From positions 182,492 through 246,491 of the forward strand of contig CAVQBD010000007.1 in assembly GCA_963710645.1 (NCBI GenBank): DNA of 64,000 nt, in the 5' to 3' direction. Origin of the DNA: FEB-10 sp963710645. GTDB lineage: Bacteria > Acidobacteriota > Thermoanaerobaculia > Thermoanaerobaculales > Sulfomarinibacteraceae. Both the position numbers and the translations under genes were made by a program. Positions within the stretch are counted from its first letter, which is position 1. Each line of letters starts with the position of its first letter. Under the pieces are notes generated by a model that was given only the letters and a program-made list of their open reading frames with translations, did no database searches and was not told where the DNA came from. This document shows, in pieces, positions 27,433-36,941 of this stretch.

Positions 27433-28515
27433 TCAGACAGCTTCGAATAGACCCAGTTGTTCGTGTTCGCGGCGGACGAGGTTGCTCGCCCCAACCCCGA
27501 GCAGCCGGACCGAACGTTTGGCCGCCTCGGTACGCCGAATCAGCGAGTGGGCGCACACAGAGATATCCGACACGTCTGCGGTGGGCGAGGGAAGGGTGGT
27601 GGAACGTGTTCTGGTGGTGAAATCCGGATAGCGCACTTTGACGGTGAGGGTGCACGCGGCGATCTGTTTGCGTTCGAGCCCGCTCGCTACCTCGGCGGAC
27701 ATTTCGTCCAACACTCCGTCCATCTGTTTGGGATCGGCGAGGTCGTGTGGGAAGGTGCGCTCCGTGCTCAGGCTCTTGCGGATGTGCTCGGTTCGCACCG
27801 GTCGGTCGTCGATTCCCCGCGCGTGCAGCCAGAGGCTGCGACCCCAGACGCCGAACCGAGTGAGCAGTCGATCCAGAGACAAGGAACGGAGATCCGAGAT
27901 CGTCCGAACTCCCATGGCCTGGAGGCGGTGCTCGGTTCGCGGACCGATGCCATGCAAACGTCTGACGGGGAGGGGAGCCAGGAAGTCCGAAACCCGTGAG
28001 GGCGGCACGATGGTGAGGCCGTCCGGCTTGTGATAGTCAGAGGCGATTTTGGCCACCAGTTTGTTGCACGCGGCGCCGACGCTGACGGTCAGTCCGATCT
28101 CCTCGGCCACGCGCCTTCGGATCTCCTTGGCGATGGCGGTGGCCGACCCGAGTGGGTTCAGGTGGTCGGTCACGTCCAAGTACGCCTCGTCCAGTGACAG
28201 GGTTTGGATGATCGGACTGTATTGGCGAAAAATGTCGAATATCCTCTCAGACTCGGCGGCGTAACGGCGGAAATCCGGACGGATGAAAATGGCGTCGGGA
28301 CATTGGCGAATGGCCTGCGCCGCCGGCATGGCGGAGCGGATTCCGAAGGCCCTGGCCTCATAGCTGGCCGCGGCCACCACACCGCGGCCAGAGGGATCGC
28401 CTCCCACCACCACCGGTTTGCCCCTCAGTCCCTCGTCGTCACGCATGTGGACCGAGGCGAAAAAGGCATCCATGTCGCAGTGGAGGATGCGGCGGGCGAA
28501 GTCGTCCTGTTCCAT
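27433..28515 (-). CDS. dinB: DNA polymerase IV (Y-family)
   Basis: 360 residues. The catalytic carboxylates are present in HCDMDAFFASVH and LSLDEAYLDVTD. LHGIGPRTEHRLQAMGV is the helix-hairpin-helix thumb motif. The C-terminal little-finger domain is complete, but there is no obvious beta-clamp-binding tail beyond EHEQLGLFEAV, whose QLGLF fits a clamp-binding motif. Performs error-prone translesion synthesis. No LexA box of E. coli or Bacillus type is visible upstream. Confidence 0.95.
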   Translation of the reverse strand: MEQDDFARRILHCDMDAFFASVHMRDDEGLRGKPVVVGGDPSGRGVVAAASYEARAFGIRSAMPAAQAIRQCPDAIFIRPDFRRYAAESERIFDIFRQYSPIIQTLSLDEAYLDVTDHLNPLGSATAIAKEIRRRVAEEIGLTVSVGAACNKLVAKIASDYHKPDGLTIVPPSRVSDFLAPLPVRRLHGIGPRTEHRLQAMGVRTISDLRSLSLDRLLTRFGVWGRSLWLHARGIDDRPVRTEHIRKSLSTERTFPHDLADPKQMDGVLDEMSAEVASGLERKQIAACTLTVKVRYPDFTTRTRSTTLPSPTADVSDISVCAHSLIRRTEAAKRSVRLLGVGASNLVRREHEQLGLFEAV

Positions 28516-28522
28516 GTTGAAT

Positions 28523-28551
28523 ATTTTATACTTTATTTACACCATGCGCAA
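28523..28551 (-). promoter_or_regulatory. putative dinB promoter, possibly leaderless
   Basis: Minus strand TTGCGC (28551-28546), 17-base spacer, TAAAAT (28528-28523). Only seven bases separate the -10 from ATG 28515 and there is no ribosome site, so transcription would start at or next to the initiation codon. Confidence 0.35.
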
Positions 28552-28738
28552 CCCCCCTGGAAAAGGCGGGTGTCAACCCACCCACCCGACCACCCTCGTG
28601 TGGAAAGTGTGGACCCCACCACCCGGCCCCCGTGAGTGGAGACGGAGGACTTCGCCGGCCCACTGACCTCCTTCCACACTCTCCCCACCCTCCACACTTC
28701 CCATACCCTCCACACATCCTCCAGGGTACACTCCGAAC

Positions 28739-29401
28739 ATGCCGTCTTTCCTCGTAGCAGGTTCGTTCAGCGCCCGTGACGGCGAGGGCCGAGTGTTGTT
28801 CAGCGACGCCGGGATCGAGTTGGAGGAGAGCCGTGCGACGGTCCTCGAGGGGGCGTCGGGGACCGGTAAGAGCACGCTGCTTCGGCTTGTTGCGGGGCTG
28901 CAGCAATCTGCGCTCGACGTACAACGTCGGCTCTCGGGGGCGGACTTCTCCGGCTCACGTCTGCCGTCGTGGCGGTCCAGAGTCACCCTGATGGCCCAGG
29001 ACGCTCCGATGATCCCAGGGACCATCGGTGACAACCTGGAGCTGCCCTTCCGACTGCGGAACCGCGGAGACCGGGTATTTCATATTGATCGAGCCGAAGG
29101 ACTGCTCCAAAAGGTGGGACTCGGCAGGTTGCCGCTCACGCGGGAGGTGATCACGATGTCGGGCGGGGAGCGTCACCGTCTGGCACTGGCCCGGGGACTG
29201 CTGTGGGATCCTCCGGTGCTGTTGGCCGACGAGCCTCTGGCAGGCCTCGACGACGAAACCGCGGCCAGCTGTTTCGATCTGCTGTTGGACTTCGCCCGCC
29301 GTCCAGGCCACGCCCTGCTGGTTGTGTTGCACCATCGCGAGCTCGTTGCGAAGACCGATGGGGTGATTGGTCTCGTCGGCGGGCGATTGGAGGCGTCGTG
29401 A
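28739..29401 (+). CDS. fetA: ABC transporter ATP-binding protein, FetA/YbbL-like
   Basis: 220 residues. Walker A GASGTGKST, signature MSGGERHRLALARGLL, Walker B VLLADEPLAGLD are all present. Partner of the FetB-type permease that overlaps it by four bases (GTGA). In E. coli the FetAB pair exports iron and raises peroxide tolerance. The ribosome site before ATG 28739 is poor. The upstream 28552-28738 is composed of imperfect CCTCCACAC repeats without a gene. Confidence 0.85.
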   Translation: MPSFLVAGSFSARDGEGRVLFSDAGIELEESRATVLEGASGTGKSTLLRLVAGLQQSALDVQRRLSGADFSGSRLPSWRSRVTLMAQDAPMIPGTIGDNLELPFRLRNRGDRVFHIDRAEGLLQKVGLGRLPLTREVITMSGGERHRLALARGLLWDPPVLLADEPLAGLDDETAASCFDLLLDFARRPGHALLVVLHHRELVAKTDGVIGLVGGRLEAS

Positions 29402-30195
29402 ACGGCGGCGTGATTCCACTCGGACCCACCCAGTTGGCCCTCGCCACCCTGTTGGTGGTGGCGGCTGGAGCGGTTTCGGTGGCCCTTCGGCTCGGCATCG
29501 GGAAGCGGCTGGGTGTGGCCGCCGTTCGCACCGTGGTCCAACTCGGTCTCCTCGGTTTGGTTCTCGAACGGGTTTTTGCGCTGGACAGCCCGGGACTGGT
29601 GGTGGTGCTGGTGGTGCTCATGACCCTCTTTGCAGCCCGAGAGGCCGTGGCCAGGTCGGGCCGCAACTACCGGGGCATCCGAATAGACGCCTGGCTTGTC
29701 ATGGCCGGGACGTGCTTCGTGGTGGGGGGCGTCGTGACCCAGGCGGTGATCGGCGTCAGACCGTGGTACGACCCGCAATACGTGATTCCGCTGATCGGCA
29801 TGATTCTCGGCAATTCGTTGAATGGCATCTCCTTGTCTCTCGATCGATTCCTGGAGCATCTGTCGGCACGGCGGGCGGAGGTGGAGTTGCACCTCTCTTT
29901 CGGCGCGAACCGACGGGAGGCCTTGGCCGCGCCCCTGAAGGCCGCGGTCCGCACCGGCATGATCCCGATCATCAATGCGATGGCCGCAGCGGGCATCGTT
30001 TCCCTGCCCGGGATGATGACGGGTCAGATCCTTGCCGGGTCTCCACCGCTGCAGGCGGTGGCGTACCAGATCGTGGTCATGTTCATGATCGCGGCTGCGA
30101 CGGCCGTGGGGGCCATGGCAGCTGCCATCGCGGCGGGACGTCGCCTGGTGGCGCCGGACGGTACTCTTCGCCTCGACCGGCTCCACGATCGATGA
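29398..30195 (+). CDS. fetB: FetB/UPF0014 family iron-export permease
   Basis: 265 residues, GTG start overlapping the fetA stop. Seven hydrophobic segments; the UPF0014 pattern is clear: RTVVQLGLLGLVLERVF, the conserved P-(L/Y)-IGMILGNSLNGISLSLDR and the loop MIPIINAMAAAGIVSLPGMMTGQILAG. Forms the transmembrane half of the exporter. Confidence 0.88.
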   Translation: MNGGVIPLGPTQLALATLLVVAAGAVSVALRLGIGKRLGVAAVRTVVQLGLLGLVLERVFALDSPGLVVVLVVLMTLFAAREAVARSGRNYRGIRIDAWLVMAGTCFVVGGVVTQAVIGVRPWYDPQYVIPLIGMILGNSLNGISLSLDRFLEHLSARRAEVELHLSFGANRREALAAPLKAAVRTGMIPIINAMAAAGIVSLPGMMTGQILAGSPPLQAVAYQIVVMFMIAAATAVGAMAAAIAAGRRLVAPDGTLRLDRLHDR

Positions 30196-30214
30196 TTGCA
30201 GCGAAGCTGAATTC

Positions 30215-30349
30215 TTGATTTTGAATTTTCAATTCTCAATTTCCGCCCGCCGTCGCGGTGCTTTTCGGGTGGGTGGCAACTCAATATTCAAAGCTGAGAA
30301 CTGAGAACTGAGAATTGAGAATTGAGAATTGAGAACTGAGAATTGAGGA
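30215..30349. repeat. heptamer arrays abutting a stop codon
   Basis: Degenerate TTGATTT/TCAATTC heptamers (30215-30242) and eight CTGAGAA/TTGAGAA units (30294-30349). The second array ends exactly at the base before the stop codon of the minus-strand gene (30350-30352). Confidence 0.85.
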
Positions 30350-31801
30350 CTATTGATTTTCGACGTCGTTGTCACCCGTCTCGAGGGACGGGGATTGGTC
30401 GGCGTCAGCATCGAGATCCCATCCGGTTGCCGAGCCGTCGGGAAGGGTCCACTTCTTGATCGCGACCACCTCGGTCATGTGCTCGATGACCTGAAGGGTA
30501 ATGTCCTTGACGAGCGCTTCGATCTCAGCGAGTCCAGGGCCGTAGAAGATATCGTCGAAGACCGCCGTTGCCACCCCCTCGAGAGCTTCTTGGCCCTCCT
30601 CGGACGCGAAGGTGGTCTCCACCGTCTCGAAGGTGGTGTCGATGATGATCTCGCCGATGGTCCGGACCAGGGGGTTCAGGACGAAGTTCGGCATCGGAAC
30701 CGAGTGAAGCGACTCCGACTCGTCGACCGCGTTTTCTAAATTGAGCAGAAGCAACGTGCGGAGGTTGGCCAGTGCTTCCGGATTGGTCAAGGTCTGGCGG
30801 ATCTGGGAGGTGATCACAGATTCGATTTCGGTCCGGCGCGGTTCAACCGTTTCTCGCGCGATGCGGTTGTGGGTGCCGTCGGCGATCTCCTCGGCGAATT
30901 CGCCGAGGATCCGGAGGGCCACGCGATCGGAGACCTCCTCCGTGATGATGTTCGATATGTAGGCCACAGTGCGGCTGATGATGTCTTGGCCCACGACCGA
31001 AAGCTCGCTGCGGCGGAGGCGCATATACATGGACACCGCACGGAAAAGCCTGAAGATCCGGAAGTACCGACTCGGGATCAGGCCGAGCACGTCGTACCAG
31101 TTGAAGATGGGAAAGAAGAACCACTTGTCGTAGGTCTTGCGTTTGAGCGCCAGGTACCAGCGGACGAGGAACTCGATCCAGAACAGGATGAGGAAGGGCA
31201 GGTCAATGATCCAGAACTTGTCGGTCAGATGGCCGCTTCGGTCGTAGGACCGGTCGTAACACAGCTCCAAGGCTCGACGCACGTCGGGGGCGAGGGTTTC
31301 TTCGAATCGGAGTTCCATGCGTTCGGGGTCCAACGGAAAGAGCCGTTCCAGAGCCTGCACCAACGTCTTCGGGTTGGTGAGCTCCGTCGCCTCAAAACCC
31401 GTTGCGGCTGCGATATTCTGACGAATCACCTGGAGGAGGTTGCCCTGGCCGGACTCTGAAAACGGGTCGTCCAGGAAGAGCTGGACCGTCATGGAGCGAA
31501 GCTCCTTCACCTGGCCGGGCAACTCCGGCGCATACGGGTCCCGCTGCACGATCTCACGGGTTGTCTCAATCGTCTCGATGAGATCGGTGGTGAGGGCGTC
31601 TGGAGTGATTCCCTTCACGGGGTCGTAGAGGCGGGTGACCACTGGAATATATTGGAAATAGGTGGGTCTCAGCCAAAGGTAGGTGAGGTCGAAGACGATC
31701 AGCCAGAGGTTGATCAGGACCACCCAAACCATAAAGATGTCCCACCCAAGCCGGAGCTTGGAAGAACGAGGCAGGCTCTTGATGGTGTCGATGATCTTCA
31801 T
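30350..31801 (-). CDS. membrane protein with an S4-like Arg helix but no pore, unknown function
   Basis: 483 residues from ATG 31801 (GGGAGAA upstream). Predicted order: short cytoplasmic tail, TM1 (19-44), a hydrophilic domain of about 150 residues, TM2 (196-219), a short aromatic loop (WFFFPIFNWYDVLG), then a helix with Arg at 245, 248, 251 and 254, the every-third-residue spacing of S4 voltage sensors. About 220 residues of acidic helical sequence follow, with repeated EFAEEIADG- and ETVETTFASEEGQEA-like stretches. No selectivity filter or pore loop is visible. Annotated relatives may be called ion-transport proteins, but I cannot assign a function. Confidence 0.65.
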   Translation of the reverse strand: MKIIDTIKSLPRSSKLRLGWDIFMVWVVLINLWLIVFDLTYLWLRPTYFQYIPVVTRLYDPVKGITPDALTTDLIETIETTREIVQRDPYAPELPGQVKELRSMTVQLFLDDPFSESGQGNLLQVIRQNIAAATGFEATELTNPKTLVQALERLFPLDPERMELRFEETLAPDVRRALELCYDRSYDRSGHLTDKFWIIDLPFLILFWIEFLVRWYLALKRKTYDKWFFFPIFNWYDVLGLIPSRYFRIFRLFRAVSMYMRLRRSELSVVGQDIISRTVAYISNIITEEVSDRVALRILGEFAEEIADGTHNRIARETVEPRRTEIESVITSQIRQTLTNPEALANLRTLLLLNLENAVDESESLHSVPMPNFVLNPLVRTIGEIIIDTTFETVETTFASEEGQEALEGVATAVFDDIFYGPGLAEIEALVKDITLQVIEHMTEVVAIKKWTLPDGSATGWDLDADADQSPSLETGDNDVENQ

Positions 31802-31955
31802 TTTTCTCCCGGTTGCGGTGGCATTGTACGACGACACGATCGTCCTGTGATCGGCACCAATATTTTCCGCTTGATGATGACTGGTGGCGACTGGTCTTTT
31901 GCCAAGGGCTGCTGTGACCTCCGAGGTCATCTACAATGAGGGCCCGGAGGTGGTC

Positions 31956-33176
31956 ATGCCCTCAACCTCGTCCAAATCCGCCCGGCTTCAGGCATCGCCG
32001 ATTCGCAAGCTCGCTCCGTACGCGCGGGCCGCCGAGGAGCGCGCAGTCCATGTCCACTATCTCAACATCGGCCAGCCGGACATGCCGACCCCACCCGAGA
32101 TGATCGCCGAGCTTCACGGACTGCCGCTGAGCCGTCTGGCCTACGCGCCCAGCGAGGGGTTGCCCGAAGCCAGAGAGGCGTGGAGCGATTTTTTCAGGAC
32201 CTGGGATGTGAACTATGCAGCGGACCAGATTTTGGTGACCTCCGGGGCCAGCGAGGCCATCACATTCACCCTGGCCGTGGTGGCCGGGGGTGGGGGCGAG
32301 GTGCTCGTCTTCGAGCCGTGCTACACAAACTATCTGAGCTTCGCCGCCCAAGCCGACGTCAGGATGGTGCCGGTCACCCTCGAAGTCGAAGATGGCTATC
32401 ACTTCGGTTCGGCCGACCGGCTGCGGGCGAGAATCACACCCCAGACGAAGGCCATTCTGCTCTGCAACCCCTCCAACCCCACCGGCACCGTCTATACCCT
32501 GGAGGAACTCGAAGCTGTGGCCGAAGTGGCCGTGGAAAATGATCTTTTCGTCGTCTGCGACGAGGTCTACCGCGAGTTCGTGTTCGACGGGGGGGCGGTG
32601 CGATCCTTCACGCAGTTTAGAGACCTCGCTGACCGAATCATCTTGGTGGACAGCGTTTCCAAGCGGTTTAACGCCTGTGGCGTGCGCATCGGCTGCATGG
32701 CCACCACCAATCGGGAGGTGCTGGAAATCGCCCTCCGTTTCTGCCAGGCCCGGTTGTCGGTGGCCACCGCTGAACAGCTGATGGTGGTGCCCATGTTGAC
32801 GGGCGGGCGCGAATACTCCCAGCGGCTGTGTGTGGAGTACCAGTCGCGGCGTGATGCGGTGTTCGCAGGCCTGGGTCGCATCCACGGTGTCCATCCCCAT
32901 CGGTCGGAGGGCAGCTTCTACACCATGACCCGGCTGCCCATCGACAGCTGCGAGAACTTTGCGGTGTGGCTGCTGAGAGACTTCGAGCACGAAGGCGAGA
33001 CGGTCTGTCTGGCCCCGGGTGAGGGGTTTTACGTCACCGAAGGGCTCGGTGTGGACGAAGTGCGAATCGCCTTCATGTATGACGCCGTTACCCTGTGTCG
33101 GGCCATGTCCGTGATGGAGGCCGCGGTTCAGGCTTACCCCGCCCGCCGCGAACTCGCCGCTGGCGTAACCGGCTGA
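31956..33176 (+). CDS. class I/II pyridoxal-phosphate aminotransferase (aspartate-aminotransferase-like)
   Basis: 406 residues from ATG 31956, which follows CGGAGGTGG. Fold type I landmarks: NIGQPDMPTPPEM near the start, TSGASEAITF, NPSNPTGTVY, DEVYREFVFDG and the PLP-lysine motif DSVSKRFNACGVRIG. It lacks the substrate-specific features needed to name the amino acid. Divergent from the S4-like gene, no operon partners. Confidence 0.88.
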   Translation: MPSTSSKSARLQASPIRKLAPYARAAEERAVHVHYLNIGQPDMPTPPEMIAELHGLPLSRLAYAPSEGLPEAREAWSDFFRTWDVNYAADQILVTSGASEAITFTLAVVAGGGGEVLVFEPCYTNYLSFAAQADVRMVPVTLEVEDGYHFGSADRLRARITPQTKAILLCNPSNPTGTVYTLEELEAVAEVAVENDLFVVCDEVYREFVFDGGAVRSFTQFRDLADRIILVDSVSKRFNACGVRIGCMATTNREVLEIALRFCQARLSVATAEQLMVVPMLTGGREYSQRLCVEYQSRRDAVFAGLGRIHGVHPHRSEGSFYTMTRLPIDSCENFAVWLLRDFEHEGETVCLAPGEGFYVTEGLGVDEVRIAFMYDAVTLCRAMSVMEAAVQAYPARRELAAGVTG

Positions 33177-34070
33177 CGGGCCTTCTTGCGCTTCGCGAAC
33201 CGCCGACCTTACCCAATGGTGAGAAGGTGAGAAGGTGAAATGGGGGGAGGGAGGCTGCTCCCTGGCCCCGGGCGGTCTGGGATCCAGTATCCAGCATCTA
33301 GGTCCCGATCCTCTCCACCGCGATAATCGGATGGTCAATGTCCGTGCCAGGCACCGCCGAAGATGTGTCGACCTCGTACTGCGATTCGATTTTGACGGTG
33401 CCTGGCACCGGCTGAGCGCGTTTGCTTCGATACGCTGACGTCAGCGCCCCCATCTCCCAACCGCGCTCCCCGAGGGAGCCCCCTCTGACGATATTTGGGA
33501 CTCGTCGCAACAAGCAGACTGTTCGACCTCAACCCAAAATCGTAAGAGACGGCACGCCCGCCTATCGCGCCCACGTCGCTCCGGGTGGGTGGGTGGTTTC
33601 GTTCTTCGTTCTTCGTTCGGCGACGGTAACGGGCTCTGGAACGGGCAGGGATCGGCTTCATCACTGGCGAATCGCCTCCGGTTCGGCGAAAGAGGTCGAC
33701 TGCCATCTTCGCCTCCTGGTTCATACCGGTGCGATCGACTCCACTCACGCGGGCGCTTCGTTGCAGCTCTTCGATCAAGTCCGTGCCATGACCTGGCGTT
33801 TACTCAACCCAAAGCCGTGATTGGGGCTCCTCGCACCAGTCATTCTGGATGCTGTCGCCGGGTCTACCGCTGGTAGGCTCCGAAACCGCACATGACGTCG
33901 GTGCGATGGAACATCCCGAATATCACATTTCTCATTTCTCATTTCAAATTCAACCACTGTCCATCTCACGAAAATCCGGATGAACCGAACGTTAAACGTT
34001 GAACGTTAAACGTTTATACCCTCCACACCGGGTGGCGGGGGATCTTGGATCTGGTTGGATGGGTGGGGAG
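33177..34070 (-). repeat. 894-bp intergenic repeat block: module copy D and heptamers
   Basis: No intact gene. Reading along the minus strand it holds ACGTT heptamers (33987-34014), the conserved block 33951-33986, ATTTCTC-type heptamers (33924-33951), about 320 bases of unassigned sequence, hairpin module copy D (stem 33533-33548 with 33483-33499), the GGTGCCAGGCACC pair (33396-33410 and 33344-33356) and a fragment resembling the helicase 3' end (33298-33335). Confidence 0.72.
33298..33335 (-). pseudogene. possible duplicated 3' end of the DUF3516 helicase gene
   Basis: The minus-strand frame ending here reads D-H-P-I-I-A-V-E-R-I-G-T-stop. The helicase gene 770 bases away ends D-G-P-I-I-A-I-E-S-I-G-T-stop. 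Both stops are TAG. The nucleotide match covers about 38 bases with several differences, so it is either an old duplicate or a conserved terminal motif of a lost paralogue. Confidence 0.4.
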
Positions 34071-36665
34071 CTACGTTCCGATGCTTTCGATCGCGATGAT
34101 CGGCCCGTCCAGCGACTCCACGTCATTGAGGTCCACCGTCGCCGCAATGAACCACAGATCCTCCGACTCCGGGTCGCAGAGCACCTGGGTCGCGCTCCAC
34201 CGTCCCTGACCGGTGGGGGTGATGGTTGTCTTGTCGGACAGACGTGACCGGTGATCGAAGACCACGTGCTCGAATCGCTCGTGGTAGGGTTCGAGGGCCG
34301 ACGCGAATCGATCGGGAGGCCAGGCGGACTCGTCGTCAACGGGAGGTTGGCGGACCGTTACTGCAGCTTCGTCCCAATCCCGACGAGACAGGGCGGCGAC
34401 CAGCGAATGAAGTTCGGCGCGAATCCGGGACGACAGCCTCTTGGGATCGTCGAGCAGTTCCTGGGCTACCAGATACCGGTGGCTTTCGTGGAGGTCCTCT
34501 CCCTGGAATCTCAGTTCCGGATGGACAAGGGCCTCCCACTCCTCGATCAGCGAGGTGTCGGTGCGCTCGATGACCGACCTCAGGAATCCAGTCAGATCCC
34601 ATACGGCGTCCGTCTTGTACTGGTCCGGTACGTTTTGATCGAGCGTCTTGTAGGCCTGTGACAGGTATCGCAGGAGCACGCCCTCGAAGCGCTGGAGGCC
34701 GTAGCGCCGAACGTACTCGCCGAAACCGTAATACTCCTCCACCATTTCCCGGGCGATGGATTTGGGCTGCACCAGATCGCCGCCGACCCACGGGTGGTTG
34801 CCGCGAAAATGGTCGAAGGCTATGTGGATGAAGTGCGCCGACGGCTGCGGATGGGTGACTTCATCGAGGCGACGCATCCGTTCGTCGTAGGACACGCCGT
34901 CGGCCTTCATCTGCGCCACCAGTTCATCCTTGGCCTTGGCGACCTGGCGGCGGAGGATGACCACCGGATCCTCCAACACGGACTCCACCACGCTCAACAG
35001 GTCGAGAGCGTAGTTTTCGGAATCGACGTCGAGTCTGCCGATGGCGTCCACCAGAAAGAGCGAGAGGTTGTGGAAGAGTGAGAAATCCACCTGGAGTTCA
35101 TCGTTCACCTCGACCCAGTAATAGGAGGTCGAGGTGTCGCGCACCATCCGGACGATGCCCTCGCGGTGCAGCGATCGCACCAGTTGCGCGGCCCGGGCAA
35201 TGTGCTGACTTTTGGAGTTGGCGTCCTCGTGAGAGGCCGCGATGAGTTGGCGAATGGCGTGGAAGTTGCCCAGCTCAGGGTCGTTCAATGCGGCGTCCCG
35301 CTGCAGCAGATCGACGATCATTCCGGACGTCAGGCGAAACCTCGATTGCAGTCGTTCCGGCGTGGAATCCTGGAGCCGGCGGAAGGTCTCGTCGGTCCAG
35401 GACACCTCGCCGTCGGCGGCCCTGGCCTTCGATCGACGGCGCTTCTTGTTGCCGCCGCCGGCCGCCGCCTTCTCCTCCTGCCTTCTTTTGTCGATGATGT
35501 GCTCGGGCGCTTGGGCCACCACCCATCCACGGTCGTCGAATCCCTTGCGCCCTGCCCGACCCGAGATCTGTTGAAAGTCCCGGACCTTGAGGTGGCCGAC
35601 CTTGTGGCCGTCGTACTTGGCAAGCTTGGTGAACAACACGGTCCGCAGCGGGATGTTGACTCCCACACCCAGGGTATCGGTGCCCGAGACGATCTTCAGC
35701 AGGCCCTGTTGGGCGAGCTGTTCCACGGTGAGTCGGTACCGCGGCAGCAAGCCGGCGTGATGGACGCCGATTCCGAATGTCAGGAAGCGCCGAAACTCCC
35801 GGCCGTACGGAGTGTGAAACCGCATGTCACCGAGAGCATCGCGGATCGCCGCCTTCTCCTCCTTGCTGGTGAGCGGCAGCGATGTGAGTTTTTGGGCGAG
35901 CTCGGCACAATCCCGCTGGGTGAAGTTGACCACGTAAACCGGAGCCCTCTGGCCCGTGATCAGGGACATCACTGTCTCGTGCAGCGGCGTTTCGAGGTAA
36001 TCGAATTCCAGTGGGACCGGGCGCACAGCGGAGCGGACCTCGGCGACAACAGTGCCGGTGGCGTCCTTTATGTGATCGGTGATGGCCGACATGTCGCCGA
36101 GGGTGGCCGACATCAAGAGGAAGCGGGTGTTCGGCAACGAGATGAGAGGCACCTGCCATGCCCACCCACGATCCGGGTCGCCGTAGTAGTGAAATTCGTC
36201 CATGACGACGTACGGTGCATCGAGTGCGTCGCCGCGGCGTAGGGCCAAGTTGGCGAGTACCTCGGCGGTGCAGCAGATGACCGGGGCGTCGGGATTGATG
36301 CTGGCGTCACCCGTGAGCATGCCGACGCGCTCCGGGCCGAGTTCTTGGCAGAGCGAAAAGAACTTCTCGCTGGCCAGGGCTTTGATGGGGGAGGTGTAGA
36401 AGCTCCGCCGACCTTCGCACAGACCCTTGAAGTGCAGGCCCACCGCGACAAGCGATTTTCCGGAGCCGGTGGGGGTATTGAGGATGACGTGCTGGCCGGC
36501 CATGAGCTCGAGCATGGCCTCCTCCTGTGCGGGGTAGAGCTGGAAACCCGAGTCTTCGCACCACTCGAGGAACAACTCGAGCTGCCGGTCCGGGTCTTCG
36601 GTACCTCCCTGGGGGATCCGGTCCCCCAGGTTGTGTCGGCCAGGCATGGGTCGAGAATCAGTCAC
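34071..36665 (-). CDS. Ski2-like DEAD/DEAH-box helicase with DUF3516 C-terminal domain
   Basis: 864 residues, GTG start. Motif I NTPTGSGKSLVA (about 59-70), motif II DEFH within VVMDEFHYYGD, motif III MSATLGD, and motif VI QISGRAGRKGFDDRG are complete. A basic insert (KKRRRSKARA) follows the helicase core, and the C-terminal half matches the DUF3516 region (for example RYGLQRFEGVLLRYLSQAYKTL). Expected to unwind RNA or DNA with ATP. Repeat sequences flank it on both sides. Confidence 0.87.
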   Translation of the reverse strand: MTDSRPMPGRHNLGDRIPQGGTEDPDRQLELFLEWCEDSGFQLYPAQEEAMLELMAGQHVILNTPTGSGKSLVAVGLHFKGLCEGRRSFYTSPIKALASEKFFSLCQELGPERVGMLTGDASINPDAPVICCTAEVLANLALRRGDALDAPYVVMDEFHYYGDPDRGWAWQVPLISLPNTRFLLMSATLGDMSAITDHIKDATGTVVAEVRSAVRPVPLEFDYLETPLHETVMSLITGQRAPVYVVNFTQRDCAELAQKLTSLPLTSKEEKAAIRDALGDMRFHTPYGREFRRFLTFGIGVHHAGLLPRYRLTVEQLAQQGLLKIVSGTDTLGVGVNIPLRTVLFTKLAKYDGHKVGHLKVRDFQQISGRAGRKGFDDRGWVVAQAPEHIIDKRRQEEKAAAGGGNKKRRRSKARAADGEVSWTDETFRRLQDSTPERLQSRFRLTSGMIVDLLQRDAALNDPELGNFHAIRQLIAASHEDANSKSQHIARAAQLVRSLHREGIVRMVRDTSTSYYWVEVNDELQVDFSLFHNLSLFLVDAIGRLDVDSENYALDLLSVVESVLEDPVVILRRQVAKAKDELVAQMKADGVSYDERMRRLDEVTHPQPSAHFIHIAFDHFRGNHPWVGGDLVQPKSIAREMVEEYYGFGEYVRRYGLQRFEGVLLRYLSQAYKTLDQNVPDQYKTDAVWDLTGFLRSVIERTDTSLIEEWEALVHPELRFQGEDLHESHRYLVAQELLDDPKRLSSRIRAELHSLVAALSRRDWDEAAVTVRQPPVDDESAWPPDRFASALEPYHERFEHVVFDHRSRLSDKTTITPTGQGRWSATQVLCDPESEDLWFIAATVDLNDVESLDGPIIAIESIGT

Positions 36666-36941
36666 GGAATACAGTGTACGCGGACCAGGACGCAGACTTC
36701 AGAATTCGAATATCGAATTTCGAATTTCGAATTTCGAAATTCAAAAAGGCCCCCCACCCACCCGGTAGGTTGGGAGGGGTGACAACCTACAACCTGGGTG
36801 GATGGGGGTCGGGTGGAAAACTGGAGAAGCGGCGATGAGAAACCGTGCCATTGCTCATATGGTGGATGGAGGGCGCACCGGGCAGCGGACACGACTTCAC
36901 GTCACCACTTCTCCACTTTCCCACCCATTGGGCCGAAACCG
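36666..36941. repeat. intergenic heptamers and hairpin
   Basis: ATTCGAA/TTTCGAA heptamers at 36704-36745, then CCACCCACCCGG and a small hairpin TAGGTTG / CAACCTA at 36767-36790 in a CC/GG-rich context. No gene seen. Confidence 0.6.

Noticed and set aside
33589..33876. Small plus-strand ORF of 95 codons in the intergenic block
   Set aside because: No ribosome site, overlaps repeat sequence and has composition of non-coding DNA.
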